64,000 bases of DNA, taken from contig NZ_JAIWHV010000002.1 of the NCBI RefSeq assembly GCF_020177375.1, positions 429,672-493,671 on the forward strand. The letters run 5' to 3'. The notes beneath the pieces are model-generated. The model was given only the letters and a program-made list of their open reading frames with translations. It searched no databases and had not been told where the DNA came from. Source of the DNA: Saliphagus infecundisoli. Its GTDB lineage: Archaea; Halobacteriota; Halobacteria; Halobacteriales; Natrialbaceae. The stretch's first letter is position 1; every line of letters begins with the position of its first letter. Shown here one piece after another: positions 51,265 through 59,785 of this stretch. The translations under genes and the position numbers were made by a program.

Positions 51265-51687
51265 ATGGTCACGATCTGGATCCGCGCGATCGTCGCCGCC
51301 GGGCTCTCCCTTCTGTTCCCCGGCGCCGGCCACGTCCTGCTTCGGGACTGGATCCGCGCCCTGCTTTTCGCCGGCCTGTTTACGACCGCGGTCGCGCTCT
51401 TGCTCCCCGTCGATCCGCTAGCCGCGGCCGGCTCGATCTCGGAGGTCGAGGCGATCCTGCTGGCCGAGCCCCGGACGACGCAGTTCGTCCTCGGGTTCAT
51501 GCTCGTCTTCGCGGCCGCGGACGCCGGCTTCCGCGCGCTGGGGTTCCCGCCGGGCTCGCGGTCGGCCACCACCGACGGGCCGGCCTGTCCGAGCTGTGGG
51601 CGCGAACTCGACACCGACCTCGAGTTCTGTCACTGGTGTACGACCCGCATCGAGTGGGAGGAGCCAGAACCCGCCAACACCGACTAA
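51265..51687 (+). CDS. Membrane protein with C-terminal zinc ribbon
   Basis: 140 residues. Three hydrophobic helices (about 5-25, 30-50, 70-90) followed by a zinc ribbon ACPSCGRELDTDLEFCHWC (Cys pairs about 18 apart) and an acidic end. The family is a small haloarchaeal zinc-ribbon membrane protein (DUF7575-like) of unknown function. ATG 51265 is preferred because GGTGAGG lies 10 bases before it; a GTG at 51250 would add five residues. It abuts the stop of the convergent DHQ synthase II gene with no gap. Confidence 0.72.
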   Translation: MVTIWIRAIVAAGLSLLFPGAGHVLLRDWIRALLFAGLFTTAVALLLPVDPLAAAGSISEVEAILLAEPRTTQFVLGFMLVFAAADAGFRALGFPPGSRSATTDGPACPSCGRELDTDLEFCHWCTTRIEWEEPEPANTD

Positions 51688-52863
51688 CTATTTCTCGATG
51701 ATGCTCTCCTCGACCTCCTCGCCGAAGTGGCGGGCGGTCTCCTCGTGGTAGAAGCGGAGTTCGTCGCCAGCGGCGAGGTCAGTGACGGCTTTCCGGCCCT
51801 CGCGGGTGGCGACCTTGATCGTCTCGGCGTTCTGGAGGAGGGTCTCGATCCGGTCACCGTCGTCGGCCTCGATGGCGACCCGGAACATCGGCCGCTGCTC
51901 GATCTTGACCCGGCCGACGACCGCCTCGCGGGTGTTGCCCTCCGTGTCTACGACACAGACCTCGTCGCCGCTTCCCAGTTCCGAGAGGTACTTCGTGCCG
52001 CCGTCGGGCGTGCGGACGTAGGCGTGGACCGCGCCCGCGTTGACCCGGAACGGCCGGGAGGCGACGTAGGGCGACTGAGCGGTCTCGGCGTGGACGAAGA
52101 CCAGGCCCCGCGACATCGAGCCGACGAGCATCCCCTCGTCGTCCTCGAGCAGGGAGCCGGTGTCGACACAGACCCGGTCGGCGCTGCCGATCTGCTCGAT
52201 CTCGATGACCTCCCCCCACGTGAGGTCGAGGGATTCGCGGCCGGCGTCATCGCGGACCTCGACGGTCCGGCGGATCTCGTCGGGGTCCGAGCTGTCGAGG
52301 AGGACGCTGTCGGCGCCGATCTCCAGGGTCTCGAAGGCCGTGCGGGCCTCCTCGGCACTCGTGACGCCCGCGATCAAGTCGGTCTCCTCGCCGATCCGGG
52401 CGATCAGGTTCTCAAGGGGGATGATCGTCCAGTCCTCGCCGACGACGATGGTGTGGTCGGCCGCGTCGGCGGCGGCCTCGGCGAAGGACTCGTACTCCGA
52501 TCCCAGAATACGGACGTAGGCGCCGGTCGTGAGCCCGTCGTCCCGGCGGAGCGTCGAGAGATCGGCCGATCCCGAGAAGTCCGCGGGGAGATCGACCGTC
52601 CCGTCGCCCTCCCCGTTCTTGCCGACGACGTAGGCGTCGGGGTGGACGGGGTCGTCGCTCTCTGCGTCGTCGATCAGCGAGACGTCGCCGTCGGTCCGAA
52701 AGGCGGCGATGGATATCTCGCCGAGTTCGCGGACCCGTTCGACGTCCTCGCTCTCGACCAGCACCCAGTCGGCGCCGGCCTCGAGGGCGGCCGTGATCCG
52801 TGCGCGACGCTCCTCCCAGTCGCCGACGGTGTCGTCGGCCTTGATCCAGACGTCTCCGGTCAT
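51688..52863 (-). CDS. aroB': 3-dehydroquinate synthase II
   Basis: 391 residues. The archaeal alternative to AroB: oxidatively deaminates and cyclises 2-amino-3,7-dideoxy-D-threo-hept-6-ulosonate to 3-dehydroquinate, using NAD. Family marks: MTGDVWIKADD at the start, GEDWTIIPLENLIA, DRVCVDTGSLLEDDEGMLV, VNAGAVHAYVRTPDG, IEQRPMFRVAIEA. Length is typical. It is separated by three small or unrelated genes from the ADH synthase gene on the same strand, and convergent with aroD. Together the three encode the route that replaces DAHP synthase and AroB. Confidence 0.95.
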   Translation of the reverse strand: MTGDVWIKADDTVGDWEERRARITAALEAGADWVLVESEDVERVRELGEISIAAFRTDGDVSLIDDAESDDPVHPDAYVVGKNGEGDGTVDLPADFSGSADLSTLRRDDGLTTGAYVRILGSEYESFAEAAADAADHTIVVGEDWTIIPLENLIARIGEETDLIAGVTSAEEARTAFETLEIGADSVLLDSSDPDEIRRTVEVRDDAGRESLDLTWGEVIEIEQIGSADRVCVDTGSLLEDDEGMLVGSMSRGLVFVHAETAQSPYVASRPFRVNAGAVHAYVRTPDGGTKYLSELGSGDEVCVVDTEGNTREAVVGRVKIEQRPMFRVAIEADDGDRIETLLQNAETIKVATREGRKAVTDLAAGDELRFYHEETARHFGEEVEESIIEK

Positions 52864-52915
52864 GGTCGAGGGTCCGTCGGAACGGGCTTGAACGTGGCGA
52901 AACCCGCAGCGTTCG

Positions 52916-53110
52916 CTACCGGCAGTTCGTCAGCGGGACGTGGGAGGTCTCGTCGGCGGTGATCCAGCGGGTGAGGATCGCCTCCTCGGGACACGCCCGC
53001 GGGAAGATCGTACACTCGGACCGATCGTCCTCGACGACGATCGCGTGCTCGAGCTGGGCGGTTCCGGGGTCGACCGGTTCGGAACTACTGTAATCCGTGC
53101 GTTCGGACAT
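52916..53110 (-). CDS. Small DUF7511-like haloarchaeal protein
   Basis: 64 residues. Shares the pattern ECTIFPRACPEEAIL then RWITADETSHVPL with the DUF7511-like protein at 29903-30100 (T-(L/I)-x-P, W-(L/I)-T-A-D, V-x-L). Function unknown. It begins at ATG 53110, after an AT-rich patch with GTATATACG about 40 bases upstream that may hold its promoter. Cysteines at three positions set it apart from the other copy. Confidence 0.62.
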   Translation of the reverse strand: MSERTDYSSSEPVDPGTAQLEHAIVVEDDRSECTIFPRACPEEAILTRWITADETSHVPLTNCR

Positions 53111-53219
53111 CTGTATTTCCTCTCGGTGGATGAATGGCTCGTGTATACGTATATAGCTTTCCGATCGTGCATCTATTGGCGGATACGGCCCGGGGAACGG
53201 AGACAGAGGTAGGGTTTGC

Positions 53220-53777
53220 CTACCAGTCGTCGCCGAGGGCGGCCCTCGCGGCGCCGTAGCCGCCCGCGGTCGTCCACGTCCGGCCGCTCTCGACGTGTTC
53301 GACCCGATAGCCACCCCCGCAGTCCCCGCATCGATACTGGTCGGGCGCCTTCACGGGGTTCGACGCCCGGTGGCGCTTTCCCTCCCAACCACAGTCGGAA
53401 CAGACGAGGCGGTATCTGGGCTCCGAAAACGGCTCGCAGTGGCGGGGCGCATCGACGGCCGCCGCCCGTTCTCGGAACCGAGAGCCGTGGCCCGACTCGC
53501 CGTGGGTCTGGAACTCCCAGGCGTGGACGAGTTCGTGGCGGACGATCGCCTCGAACTCGCCGGAGTCGTACGAGCGATAGGCCCGCCGCGAGAGGACGAC
53601 GGTCGCAACCTCCCGTTCGTGGTCGTACCGACAGACCCCCGCACGCCGCTTCGCCCGCGCCGACACCGCCCAGTCGACGCTCGCGAGATCGACCCCGATC
53701 TCGTCTGCGACCTCGCGGGCGTGGACCCGCGCCTGGGCGACGATCGCCTCCTCGACGGTCGGAGTGGCGTCGCTCAC
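53220..53777 (-). CDS. SprT-like zinc metalloprotease-domain protein
   Basis: 185 residues. SprT core: active-site HELVH at 81-85 with the third ligand His97 in GHGSRFRER, and a C-terminal zinc ribbon LVCSDCGWEGKRHR ... YRCGDCGG (about 120-150). The layout is that of the SprT/Spartan family, which removes DNA-protein cross-links in eukaryotes. Archaeal roles are untested. All zinc ligands and the catalytic Glu are present. It ends 9 bases after the ADH synthase stop on the same strand, so it may be cotranscribed. Confidence 0.87.
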   Translation of the reverse strand: MSDATPTVEEAIVAQARVHAREVADEIGVDLASVDWAVSARAKRRAGVCRYDHEREVATVVLSRRAYRSYDSGEFEAIVRHELVHAWEFQTHGESGHGSRFRERAAAVDAPRHCEPFSEPRYRLVCSDCGWEGKRHRASNPVKAPDQYRCGDCGGGYRVEHVESGRTWTTAGGYGAARAALGDDW

Positions 53778-53786
53778 GGAGCCGGG

Positions 53787-54590
53787 TCAGGCTTCGAGGG
53801 CGAGTCCCGCGCTCTGCAGGGCCTCCTCGGCGGTCCGGTCGTCGTGGACGACGCCGGCGACCGCGCGGGCGATCGATTCGGGCTCCTCGTGCTGGAAGAC
53901 CGACCGGCCCATCGAGACGCCCGCGGCGCCCGCGTCCATCGCTCCCCGGACCATCTCCACCGTCTCCCGGTCCGTGCCCCGCGAGCCGCCGGCGATCACG
54001 ACCGGCTTGGCGGTCGCCTCGACGACGCGCTCGAAGCTGTCGCCGTCGCCGCTGTAACCCGTCTTGACGAGGTCGGCGCCGAGTTCCTCGGCGAGGCGGA
54101 CGGCGTGGGCCAGTGCCTCGGGGTCGTCGCCCTCGACGCCGGGGCCCCGGGCGTAGGCCATCGCGAGCACGGGGATGCCGAAGCGGGCCGCCTCGCCAGT
54201 GAGGTCGGCGAGCTGGGAGAGCTGGTCGGGTTCGTGGTCCGAGCCGACGTTGATGTGAAAGGAGACGGCGTCGGCCCCCGCCCGGATGGCCTCCTCGACG
54301 GTTCCCGTGAGCCGCTTGTCGTTCTCGTCGGGACCGATCGTCGTCGAGGCGTTCAGGTGGACGACGTACCCTTTTCCGTTCTTGTTGGGGTGGACCCGCG
54401 GGGCGATCCCCTTCTGGGTGAGGACGGCGTCGGCGCCCCCCCGCGTGACCGCGTCGATCGTCCCCTCGATGTCGACCAGCCCCTCGACCGCGCCGAGTGT
54501 GATCCCGTGGTCCATCGGAACGACGACGTAGCGTCCGTCCGTCCCGATCCGCTCGAGACGCGCCTCGGTTCCCGTCATACCGGAAGTCAT
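53787..54590 (-). CDS. aroA': 2-amino-3,7-dideoxy-D-threo-hept-6-ulosonate synthase
   Basis: 267 residues of the DeoC/fructose-bisphosphate aldolase class I fold. Transfers a keto-sugar-derived fragment to aspartate semialdehyde, the first step of the archaeal shikimate route. Seen: DGRYVVVPMDHGITLGAVEG, GPDENDKRLTGTVEEA, the Schiff-base lysine in ADLVKTGYSGDGDSF, VVIAGGSRGTDRETVEM and AAGVSMGRSVFQHE. The start is ATG 54590, with ATG 54578 (MTGTEARLERIG) closer to family starts. It precedes SprT and follows trpA by 26 bases on one strand, so it may join the trp transcript. Confidence 0.93.
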   Translation of the reverse strand: MTSGMTGTEARLERIGTDGRYVVVPMDHGITLGAVEGLVDIEGTIDAVTRGGADAVLTQKGIAPRVHPNKNGKGYVVHLNASTTIGPDENDKRLTGTVEEAIRAGADAVSFHINVGSDHEPDQLSQLADLTGEAARFGIPVLAMAYARGPGVEGDDPEALAHAVRLAEELGADLVKTGYSGDGDSFERVVEATAKPVVIAGGSRGTDRETVEMVRGAMDAGAAGVSMGRSVFQHEEPESIARAVAGVVHDDRTAEEALQSAGLALEA

Positions 54591-54616
54591 GTTGTGAGTG
54601 TGTAGCAAACGTTCGG

Positions 54617-55438
54617 TTATGGCTGTTCTGGTTCGGGCACGCCGCGTTCGGCGCCCGCCTTCAACTCTCGTGCCTTCGACTCGAGGGCCGCCACGGGATC
54701 TTCGCTCTCGGCGATCAGATCCACGAGCGCGCTGCCGACGATGACGCCGTCGGCACCCGCCGAAACGATCTCGGCGGCGTGGTCGCCCTCGCTGACGCCG
54801 AAGCCGACCGCCTTCGGGATCGGGTACTCGTCAAGGCGCGCGAGACTGTCGTGGGTCGCCCCCGAGACGTCCGCACGCGCGCCGGTCGTCCCAAGCCGGG
54901 CCTGGACGTAGGCGAAGCCCGCCGTCCGCTCCATGATCGAGTCGAGGCGCTCGTCGTCGGTCGTCGGCGCGACGATGAAGACCAGGTCGAGCCCGTGGGC
55001 CTCGCACGCTTTTCGAAGGGGCCCGCTCTCCTCTGCGGGCAGGTCGGGGACGATGATTCCCGCGAGGCCGGCCTCCGCCGCACGGGAAACGAACGGCTCC
55101 GGATCCGCATCGGGGCCGTGTTGGAGGATCATGTTGTAGTACGTCATCACCAGCAGCGGTGCCTCCGTCTCGAGACCTGCCACGAGATCGAAGAACGCTC
55201 CAGGAGTGGTTCCGGCCTCCAGCGAGCGGTTGATCGCGGCCTGGATCGTCGGCCCCTCCGCGATCGGCTCCGAGAACGGCAGTCCGAGTTCGATCAGGTC
55301 CGCCCCGCCCCGATCTAGGGCCTCGACGTATTCGCGGGTTTCCTCCAGCGAGGGATCGCCCGCAGTGATGTAAGCGATCAGCGCCGGGTGGTTCTCCCGG
55401 ATCGTCCGTTCGATCTCTGAGTCCGTGCCGGCGTTCAT
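54617..55438 (-). CDS. trpA: Tryptophan synthase alpha subunit
   Basis: 273 residues, TIM barrel; cleaves indole-3-glycerol phosphate and channels indole to TrpB. The catalytic Glu is Glu50 in [11 protein letters not shown]. The second acid, Asp60 in the E. coli enzyme, is Glu61 here (IAEGPTIQ) and the first Asp of the loop is also Glu. Phosphate-binding glycines ([20 protein letters not shown]) are intact. The ATG overlaps the trpB stop by 4 bases, so it is last of trpC-trpB-trpA. Confidence 0.95.
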   Translation of the reverse strand: MNAGTDSEIERTIRENHPALIAYITAGDPSLEETREYVEALDRGGADLIELGLPFSEPIAEGPTIQAAINRSLEAGTTPGAFFDLVAGLETEAPLLVMTYYNMILQHGPDADPEPFVSRAAEAGLAGIIVPDLPAEESGPLRKACEAHGLDLVFIVAPTTDDERLDSIMERTAGFAYVQARLGTTGARADVSGATHDSLARLDEYPIPKAVGFGVSEGDHAAEIVSAGADGVIVGSALVDLIAESEDPVAALESKARELKAGAERGVPEPEQP

Positions 55439-56742
55439 TGGCCGAACACCTCCACGTCGGGCGCGGCCTCGATGTCGCGTTTCTCGGTCTCCTCGAGGAC
55501 GGTCTCCAGGTCCTTGTCGCCCCGTCCCGAGACGGTGACGACGACGAGATCCCCGAGATCCGCCTCGACGTCGTACTCCCCCGCGTCGGGTCCCGCGACT
55601 CGCTCCAGGTAGCCAAGCGCGTGGGCCGACTCGAGGGCGGGGATGATCCCTTCGAGTCTCGAGAGCCGATGGAACGCCTCGAGGGCGGCGTCGTCGCCGA
55701 CGCTCGCGGGCGTCACCCGGCCCTCAGCGACGAGGTGGGAGAGCTCGGGACCGACGCCGGCGTAGTCGAGGCCGGCGCTGACGCTGTGGGACTCCATGAT
55801 CTGGCCGTCGGTACTCTGGAGGAGTTTCGTCATCGCGCCGTGGAGGACGCCGTCGGTCCCCGTCGAAAGGGTCGCGGAGTTCGGGGCCAGCCCCTCCTCC
55901 TCGTCGATCTCGAGGCTCGAGCCGCCGGCCTCGACCGCGTAGAGGGAGACTCCGTCTCGCGGGCGTTGCCCGCTCGAATCCTTCGCGGAGCGTTGCTCGA
56001 CGCTGTCGGGGACGAACGCGTGGAACGACCCCATCGTGTTCGAGCCGCCGCCCGCACACGCGAGCACGCTATCGGGCAGCCGGCCCGCCTTCTCCCGGAT
56101 CTGGTCTCTGGCCTCCCGGCCGATCACCGACTGAAAGTCCCGGACCATCGTCGGAAACGGGTGGGGCCCCACGACGCTCCCGATCACGTAGTGGGTGTTC
56201 TCGACGGTCGTCGCCCAGTCGCGCATCGTGGCGTTGATCGCCTCTTTCAGGGTACCCCGACCGGCCTCGACGGGGGTCACCTCGGCGCCGTTCATCCGCA
56301 TCCGGTAGACGTTGGGCCGCTGGCGGTTGACGTCGGTCCGGCCCATGTAGATCTCACAGGGCATGTCGAGGTGGGCAGCCGCCATCGCCGTCGCGGTGCC
56401 GTGCTGGCCGGCACCGGTCTCGGCGATGATCCGCTCCTTTCCCATGTACTTCGCGAGGAGGACCTGCCCGAGCGCGTTGTTCAGCTTGTGGGCGCCCCCG
56501 TGGAGCAGGTCCTCGCGTTTGAGGTAGATCTCCCTGTCGTAGCGCTCGCTCAGTCTGTCCGCGCGCTGGAGGGGGGTCGGTCGGCCGCCGAAGTCGGCCA
56601 TCCGCTCGCGGAACTCGTGCATGAACCCCTCCTCGTTGTTGCGGACGTACCGCTCGTAGGCATCCTCGAGTTCGGCGAGCGCGGGCATCAGCGCCTCGGG
56701 GACGTACTGGCCGCCGTACTCGCCGAAGGTCGCCTCGCTCAT
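55435..56742 (-). CDS. trpB: Tryptophan synthase beta subunit
   Basis: 435 residues, PLP enzyme joining indole and serine. The PLP-lysine lies in [13 protein letters not shown] near residue 93, followed by [25 protein letters not shown] for phosphate binding, and [16 protein letters not shown] at the C terminus. This is the TrpB1 type that works with TrpA. A segment of about 15 residues ([14 protein letters not shown]) separates the phosphate loop from SLYAVEAGG, where related haloarchaeal proteins have a short linker; its DNA forms two triloop hairpins. ATG overlaps on both sides show a coupled operon. Confidence 0.95.
   Translation of the reverse strand: MSEATFGEYGGQYVPEALMPALAELEDAYERYVRNNEEGFMHEFRERMADFGGRPTPLQRADRLSERYDREIYLKREDLLHGGAHKLNNALGQVLLAKYMGKERIIAETGAGQHGTATAMAAAHLDMPCEIYMGRTDVNRQRPNVYRMRMNGAEVTPVEAGRGTLKEAINATMRDWATTVENTHYVIGSVVGPHPFPTMVRDFQSVIGREARDQIREKAGRLPDSVLACAGGGSNTMGSFHAFVPDSVEQRSAKDSSGQRPRDGVSLYAVEAGGSSLEIDEEEGLAPNSATLSTGTDGVLHGAMTKLLQSTDGQIMESHSVSAGLDYAGVGPELSHLVAEGRVTPASVGDDAALEAFHRLSRLEGIIPALESAHALGYLERVAGPDAGEYDVEADLGDLVVVTVSGRGDKDLETVLEETEKRDIEAAPDVEVFGQ
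55959..55998. repeat. Hairpin insertion inside trpB
   Basis: GCGGGC-GTT-GCCCGC (55959-55973) and GAGC-GTT-GCTC (55988-55998) form two stems with the same GTT triloop, spaced 14 bases. They encode most of the extra loop of TrpB. The reading frame is kept, so insertion and selection for neutrality are inferred. Confidence 0.55.
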
Positions 56743-57524
56743 GCGGTCCCTCCGGTCCCGGTCTCGCTGGCAGTCGGCGTCGTCAGCTCCCGGGTGCGGT
56801 CCTCGACGTCGCCGGCCATGATCGCGCTCCCGATCAGGAGGCCGTCGGCGCCGGCCGCGCGCATCCGGGCGACGTCGGCGCGAGAGGAGATCCCGCTCTC
56901 GGCGATCAGGGTGACGTCCTCGGGCGCGTGGGGCGCCACGGTCTCGAACGTCTCCAGGTCCACGTCGAGTCCCGCCAGGTCGCGGTTGTTCACGCCGACG
57001 AGTTCGGCCCCCGCACCGATAGCCGTCTCGAGTTCGTCCTCGCTGTGGACCTCGACCAGCGGCTCGAACCCCCGGTCGCGGGCGGCTTCGACCATTCCCT
57101 CGACGTCCTCGAGAAAGCGCGCGATCAGGAGGACGAGGTCGGCCTCGACGACGTCGAGGTGCGATTCCTCGAGAAGGAAGTCCTTCCGGAGCACGGGGAC
57201 GGAAACGGCCGCCCGGACCCGCTCGAGCGCGTCGGGCGACCCCCCGAAGTGTGTGGGTTCGGTCAGCACCGACAGCGCCGCCGCGCCGCCCTCGACCATC
57301 GCCTCGGCGAGTTCGACGGGGTCCTCCCGGCGCTCCCCGTCGGTCGTCGGGCTGGTCGGCTTCACTTCCGCGATCACCGGGACGCGACCCTCGGCGGCGG
57401 CCTCCGCGAGTGCCGCCGGCAGCGACCGCCGCTCCGCGACGGCCACGCGGTCGCCGCCCGGCCTGTCCCGGGCGGTCTCGAGGATCGAGCGCACCGGGGG
57501 TGCGAGCTCCGTTTCTTGCTCCAT
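56739..57524 (-). CDS. trpC: Indole-3-glycerol phosphate synthase
   Basis: 261 residues, TIM barrel; closes the indole ring from carboxyphenylamino-deoxyribulose phosphate. Landmarks in order: [13 protein letters not shown] with the catalytic Lys, [63 protein letters not shown] and [14 protein letters not shown], ending [12 protein letters not shown]. It is the first gene of the trpC-trpB-trpA run, so its promoter region carries the operon's control. ATG 57524 is the only start consistent with the family. Confidence 0.95.
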   Translation of the reverse strand: MEQETELAPPVRSILETARDRPGGDRVAVAERRSLPAALAEAAAEGRVPVIAEVKPTSPTTDGERREDPVELAEAMVEGGAAALSVLTEPTHFGGSPDALERVRAAVSVPVLRKDFLLEESHLDVVEADLVLLIARFLEDVEGMVEAARDRGFEPLVEVHSEDELETAIGAGAELVGVNNRDLAGLDVDLETFETVAPHAPEDVTLIAESGISSRADVARMRAAGADGLLIGSAIMAGDVEDRTRELTTPTASETGTGGTA

Positions 57525-57527
57525 TGT

Positions 57528-57556
57528 TGTACATCGACGTACTCATATGTACAAAA
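57528..57556 (-). promoter_or_regulatory. trp operon promoter with paired TGTACA boxes
   Basis: TGTACA occurs at 57528-57533 and 57548-57553, and a third GTAC at 57539-57542, so GTAC recurs at exactly 10-base intervals (57529, 57539, 57549). The upstream box overlaps the minus-strand TATA-like CTTTTGTA (57549-57556), about 25-32 bases before ATG 57524; the downstream box covers the expected start of a leaderless transcript. TGTACA is the TRP-box consensus bound by TrpY in Methanothermobacter. Confidence 0.6.
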
Positions 57557-57607
57557 GCCTTGCGCCATCGGCGGCGTTTTGAAGTCGGTCCGGGCCGACC
57601 GTCGGGT

Positions 57608-58063
57608 ATGGACGAGGCGATCACCGGAATCTACGCGCGCGAGTCGCCCGCCATCGACCGAGTCGTCCAACTGGGCGCCGCGAGCGGCCGGGTGATCTCC
57701 GTTTCCTTTCCCGAGGAGGTCCCTGCCGACGCCGCCGAGGATCATCCGGTCCTCGAGCGACTCCTCGCCGCCCTCGATGGCGAGGAGGACGACTTCGGGG
57801 ACGTCACCGTCGCGCTCACGGTTCCGACGCCCCATCGGGGGGTGTTGGAGGAGGTCCGGACGATCCCCTACGGCCGCGAGCGCGACGTCGCCTCGATCGC
57901 GCGGTCGGTCCCGGATCTCGACGACGAGGACGGCGAGACGGTTCGGGCGGCCCTGCGGGAGAACCCGCTTCCGATCCTGATTCCCGACCATCGGGTCCCA
58001 GACGGGCCGAGCGCGGCGCCGGCCGCCGTCGAGGCCCGCCTGCGGTCCCTAGAGGGGATCTGA
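57608..58063 (+). CDS. MGMT-like alkyltransferase-fold protein lacking the active-site Cys
   Basis: 151 residues. The C-terminal half follows the DNA-binding domain of O6-alkylguanine-DNA alkyltransferase: [13 protein letters not shown] (helix-turn-helix entry) and [15 protein letters not shown], where active enzymes have PCHRV. The Cys is Asp127 here. The N-terminal half is acidic and not clearly MGMT-like. By analogy with alkyltransferase-like proteins it could bind damaged bases and flag them rather than repair them. Divergent from trpC, 83 bases apart. Confidence 0.7.
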   Translation: MDEAITGIYARESPAIDRVVQLGAASGRVISVSFPEEVPADAAEDHPVLERLLAALDGEEDDFGDVTVALTVPTPHRGVLEEVRTIPYGRERDVASIARSVPDLDDEDGETVRAALRENPLPILIPDHRVPDGPSAAPAAVEARLRSLEGI

Positions 58064-58109
58064 TTGATATTCATTCTTTAAGGACGGGCGGTATTCCTTC
58101 CCTGAAAGC

Positions 58110-58117
58110 TTTTTATC
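58110..58117 (+). promoter_or_regulatory. TATA box of the Nudix gene
   Basis: TTTTTATC, after the purine-rich CTGAAAGC, lies 26-33 bases before ATG 58143, predicting a leaderless transcript. Confidence 0.55.
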
Positions 58118-58142
58118 TACCCCCGTGGTTATATGCGGGAGG

Positions 58143-58568
58143 ATGGCCGCCCAGATCACGCACGTCCAGAAGGCCTGTGCCTACGTGACCCGCGGGGAGG
58201 GAGAGCTCCTCGTGTTCCGTGGCCCGGAACACGACGGACTCCAGATCCCCAAGGGAACGATCGAGGCCGGCGAGGACCCCCGGAGCGCGCTGTTCCGGGA
58301 GGTCCTAGAGGAGAGCGGGCTCTCGGCGCTCGGGAAGACCCGCCACCTCGCGAGCGACGTCTGGACCCGCCGGAACTCGCCGCCGAAACGCTACGTCCGC
58401 CACTTCTTTCACGCGACCGTCCACGAGCCCAGAGACCGGTGGACCCACGTCGTCACCGGCGAGGGCGAGGAACGCGGCACCGAGTACGACTTCACCTGGC
58501 TCGACCTCTCCTCGACCGCCGGCCGCGAGTTCGCGCTCGAACTCGACGACTACGTTCACCTCCTGTAG
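58143..58568 (+). CDS. Nudix hydrolase
   Basis: 141 residues. A complete Nudix box: Gly38, Glu44, Arg52, Glu53, Glu56, Glu57 and Gly59 in GTIEAGEDPRSALFREVLEE. Substrate not readable; the IPKG before the box is like diadenosine polyphosphate or phosphatase-type Nudix enzymes (compare Ap4A hydrolases). The start ATG 58143 follows the promoter closely. Its 3' end overlaps the convergent membrane-protein gene by 13 bases. Confidence 0.88.
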   Translation: MAAQITHVQKACAYVTRGEGELLVFRGPEHDGLQIPKGTIEAGEDPRSALFREVLEESGLSALGKTRHLASDVWTRRNSPPKRYVRHFFHATVHEPRDRWTHVVTGEGEERGTEYDFTWLDLSSTAGREFALELDDYVHLL

Positions 58569-58897
58569 CGGGTCGCGTAGACGTAGAGCCCGATCCCCGC
58601 GAAGACGCCGACCGTCGAGAGGAGTTCGAAGGCGGGATCGCCCGTCGCGATCCAGACGAACTGGGCGACCCCGCCGCTTGCGAACGAGGCCCCCGCGGCC
58701 CCGATCGGGTCGGTCGGCCCCTGGGCGAGCAAGGCGACGCCGATCGCGACCGCGATGACCCCGAACAGCGCGTAGGCGGTCAGTCGTGCGATCGGGTCGT
58801 TCGCGACGACGGCGTAGCCAAGCAGGAGGAAGTAGGCGACGACCCCGCCGAGGAGCCACCGGCGGGCACGGTCAGATCCGTCGAGCGAGGCCGACAT
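58556..58897 (-). CDS. Small four-helix membrane protein
   Basis: 113 residues with four predicted helices (WLLGGVVAYFLLLGYAVVA, LTAYALFGVIAVAIGVALL, IGAAGASFASGGVAQFVWI, LSTVGVFAGIGLYVYA) and a basic end TRYRR. No family recognised and no catalytic motif. The start is ATG 58897, 24 bases after the CPBP protease stop on the same strand, so it is probably the last gene of the lonB transcription unit. Confidence 0.6.
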   Translation of the reverse strand: MSASLDGSDRARRWLLGGVVAYFLLLGYAVVANDPIARLTAYALFGVIAVAIGVALLAQGPTDPIGAAGASFASGGVAQFVWIATGDPAFELLSTVGVFAGIGLYVYATRYRR

Positions 58898-58921
58898 ACC
58901 CGAACGTGGGGCCGGGCGGGC

Positions 58922-59785
58922 TTAAGCGGTTTCGGCCCCGCCCGGCTCGAGCCCGATCCCCTCGTGGACGACGAACTCGAGGGCGTTGACGAGGTAGTGG
59001 GCGACGACGACCGCGAGCAGGCTCCCCGTCGCGATGAAAAGCGCCGCGAGGGCAAAGCCCAGCAGTCCGGTGACGACGATCCCCGCGGTGCCCTGGATTC
59101 CGTGGCCCAGCGCAAAGGCGATCGAGGAGCCGATGGCGAGAGGCCACGGCGAGAGCCCGTAGCCCGCCGAGACGGCCCCGATCAGCGCCGCCCGGAAGAG
59201 CAGTTCCTCGAAAATCGCGATCAGCGGGAGCACGCCGACCAGGAGGACGAGCCACCCGCCCGCCGAGTCGGGCGCGAGCAACTCCCGGAGCCCCTCGTCG
59301 TGGTCGATTCCCGCCCGCCGCGCGCCGGCCGCGCCGGCCTCGTTGGCGGCGTAGAGGACCATCCCCGCGACGGTGCCGTAGAGGACTCCCTCCGTGACGT
59401 ACGCTCGAGAGAGGTCGAGTCCCAGGGCCTCGGGCGGGATCGCGGCGTAGAGAGCCGCACCGACCAGCAGGGCCGCGAACAGCCCCTGTGAGAGCGCGAC
59501 GTTCGCGAGCAGGGTGCCGGTGGACATCGAGTCGGCGAGCGTGTCTCCCGGGTTGGGCTCCTCTTCGTGGCCCACGACCGGCGCCCGCCCGTCGTCGACC
59601 CCCCGCTCCTCGACGGCGGGCTCGAGCGGCGGCGTAGCCACGCCGGCTCCCTCGGCCCTATCGGCTCGAGAGCCGGCGTCTCGCTCGGTGGGCTCGATGA
59701 GGGCACTCTCGGTCGCACGGGAGAGCGCGAGAAGAAGAACGGTGACGACGCCCGTCAGGCCGACGAACGTCGCCCACTGGGTCAT
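58922..59785 (-). CDS. CPBP family intramembrane metalloprotease
   Basis: 287 residues with about eight helices and a polar loop (about 30-85) between helices 1 and 2. CPBP motif 1, EELLFR, is at 193-198 (Glu193, Glu194, Arg198); motif 2 His228 lies in FALGHGIQ and motif 3 His263-x3-Asn267 in HYLVN. All catalytic residues are present. The family cleaves prenylated or membrane proteins and confers resistance to bacteriocins; the substrate is unknown. The start touches the lonB stop with no gap, so it is cotranscribed with a quality-control protease. Confidence 0.88.
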   Translation of the reverse strand: MTQWATFVGLTGVVTVLLLALSRATESALIEPTERDAGSRADRAEGAGVATPPLEPAVEERGVDDGRAPVVGHEEEPNPGDTLADSMSTGTLLANVALSQGLFAALLVGAALYAAIPPEALGLDLSRAYVTEGVLYGTVAGMVLYAANEAGAAGARRAGIDHDEGLRELLAPDSAGGWLVLLVGVLPLIAIFEELLFRAALIGAVSAGYGLSPWPLAIGSSIAFALGHGIQGTAGIVVTGLLGFALAALFIATGSLLAVVVAHYLVNALEFVVHEGIGLEPGGAETA

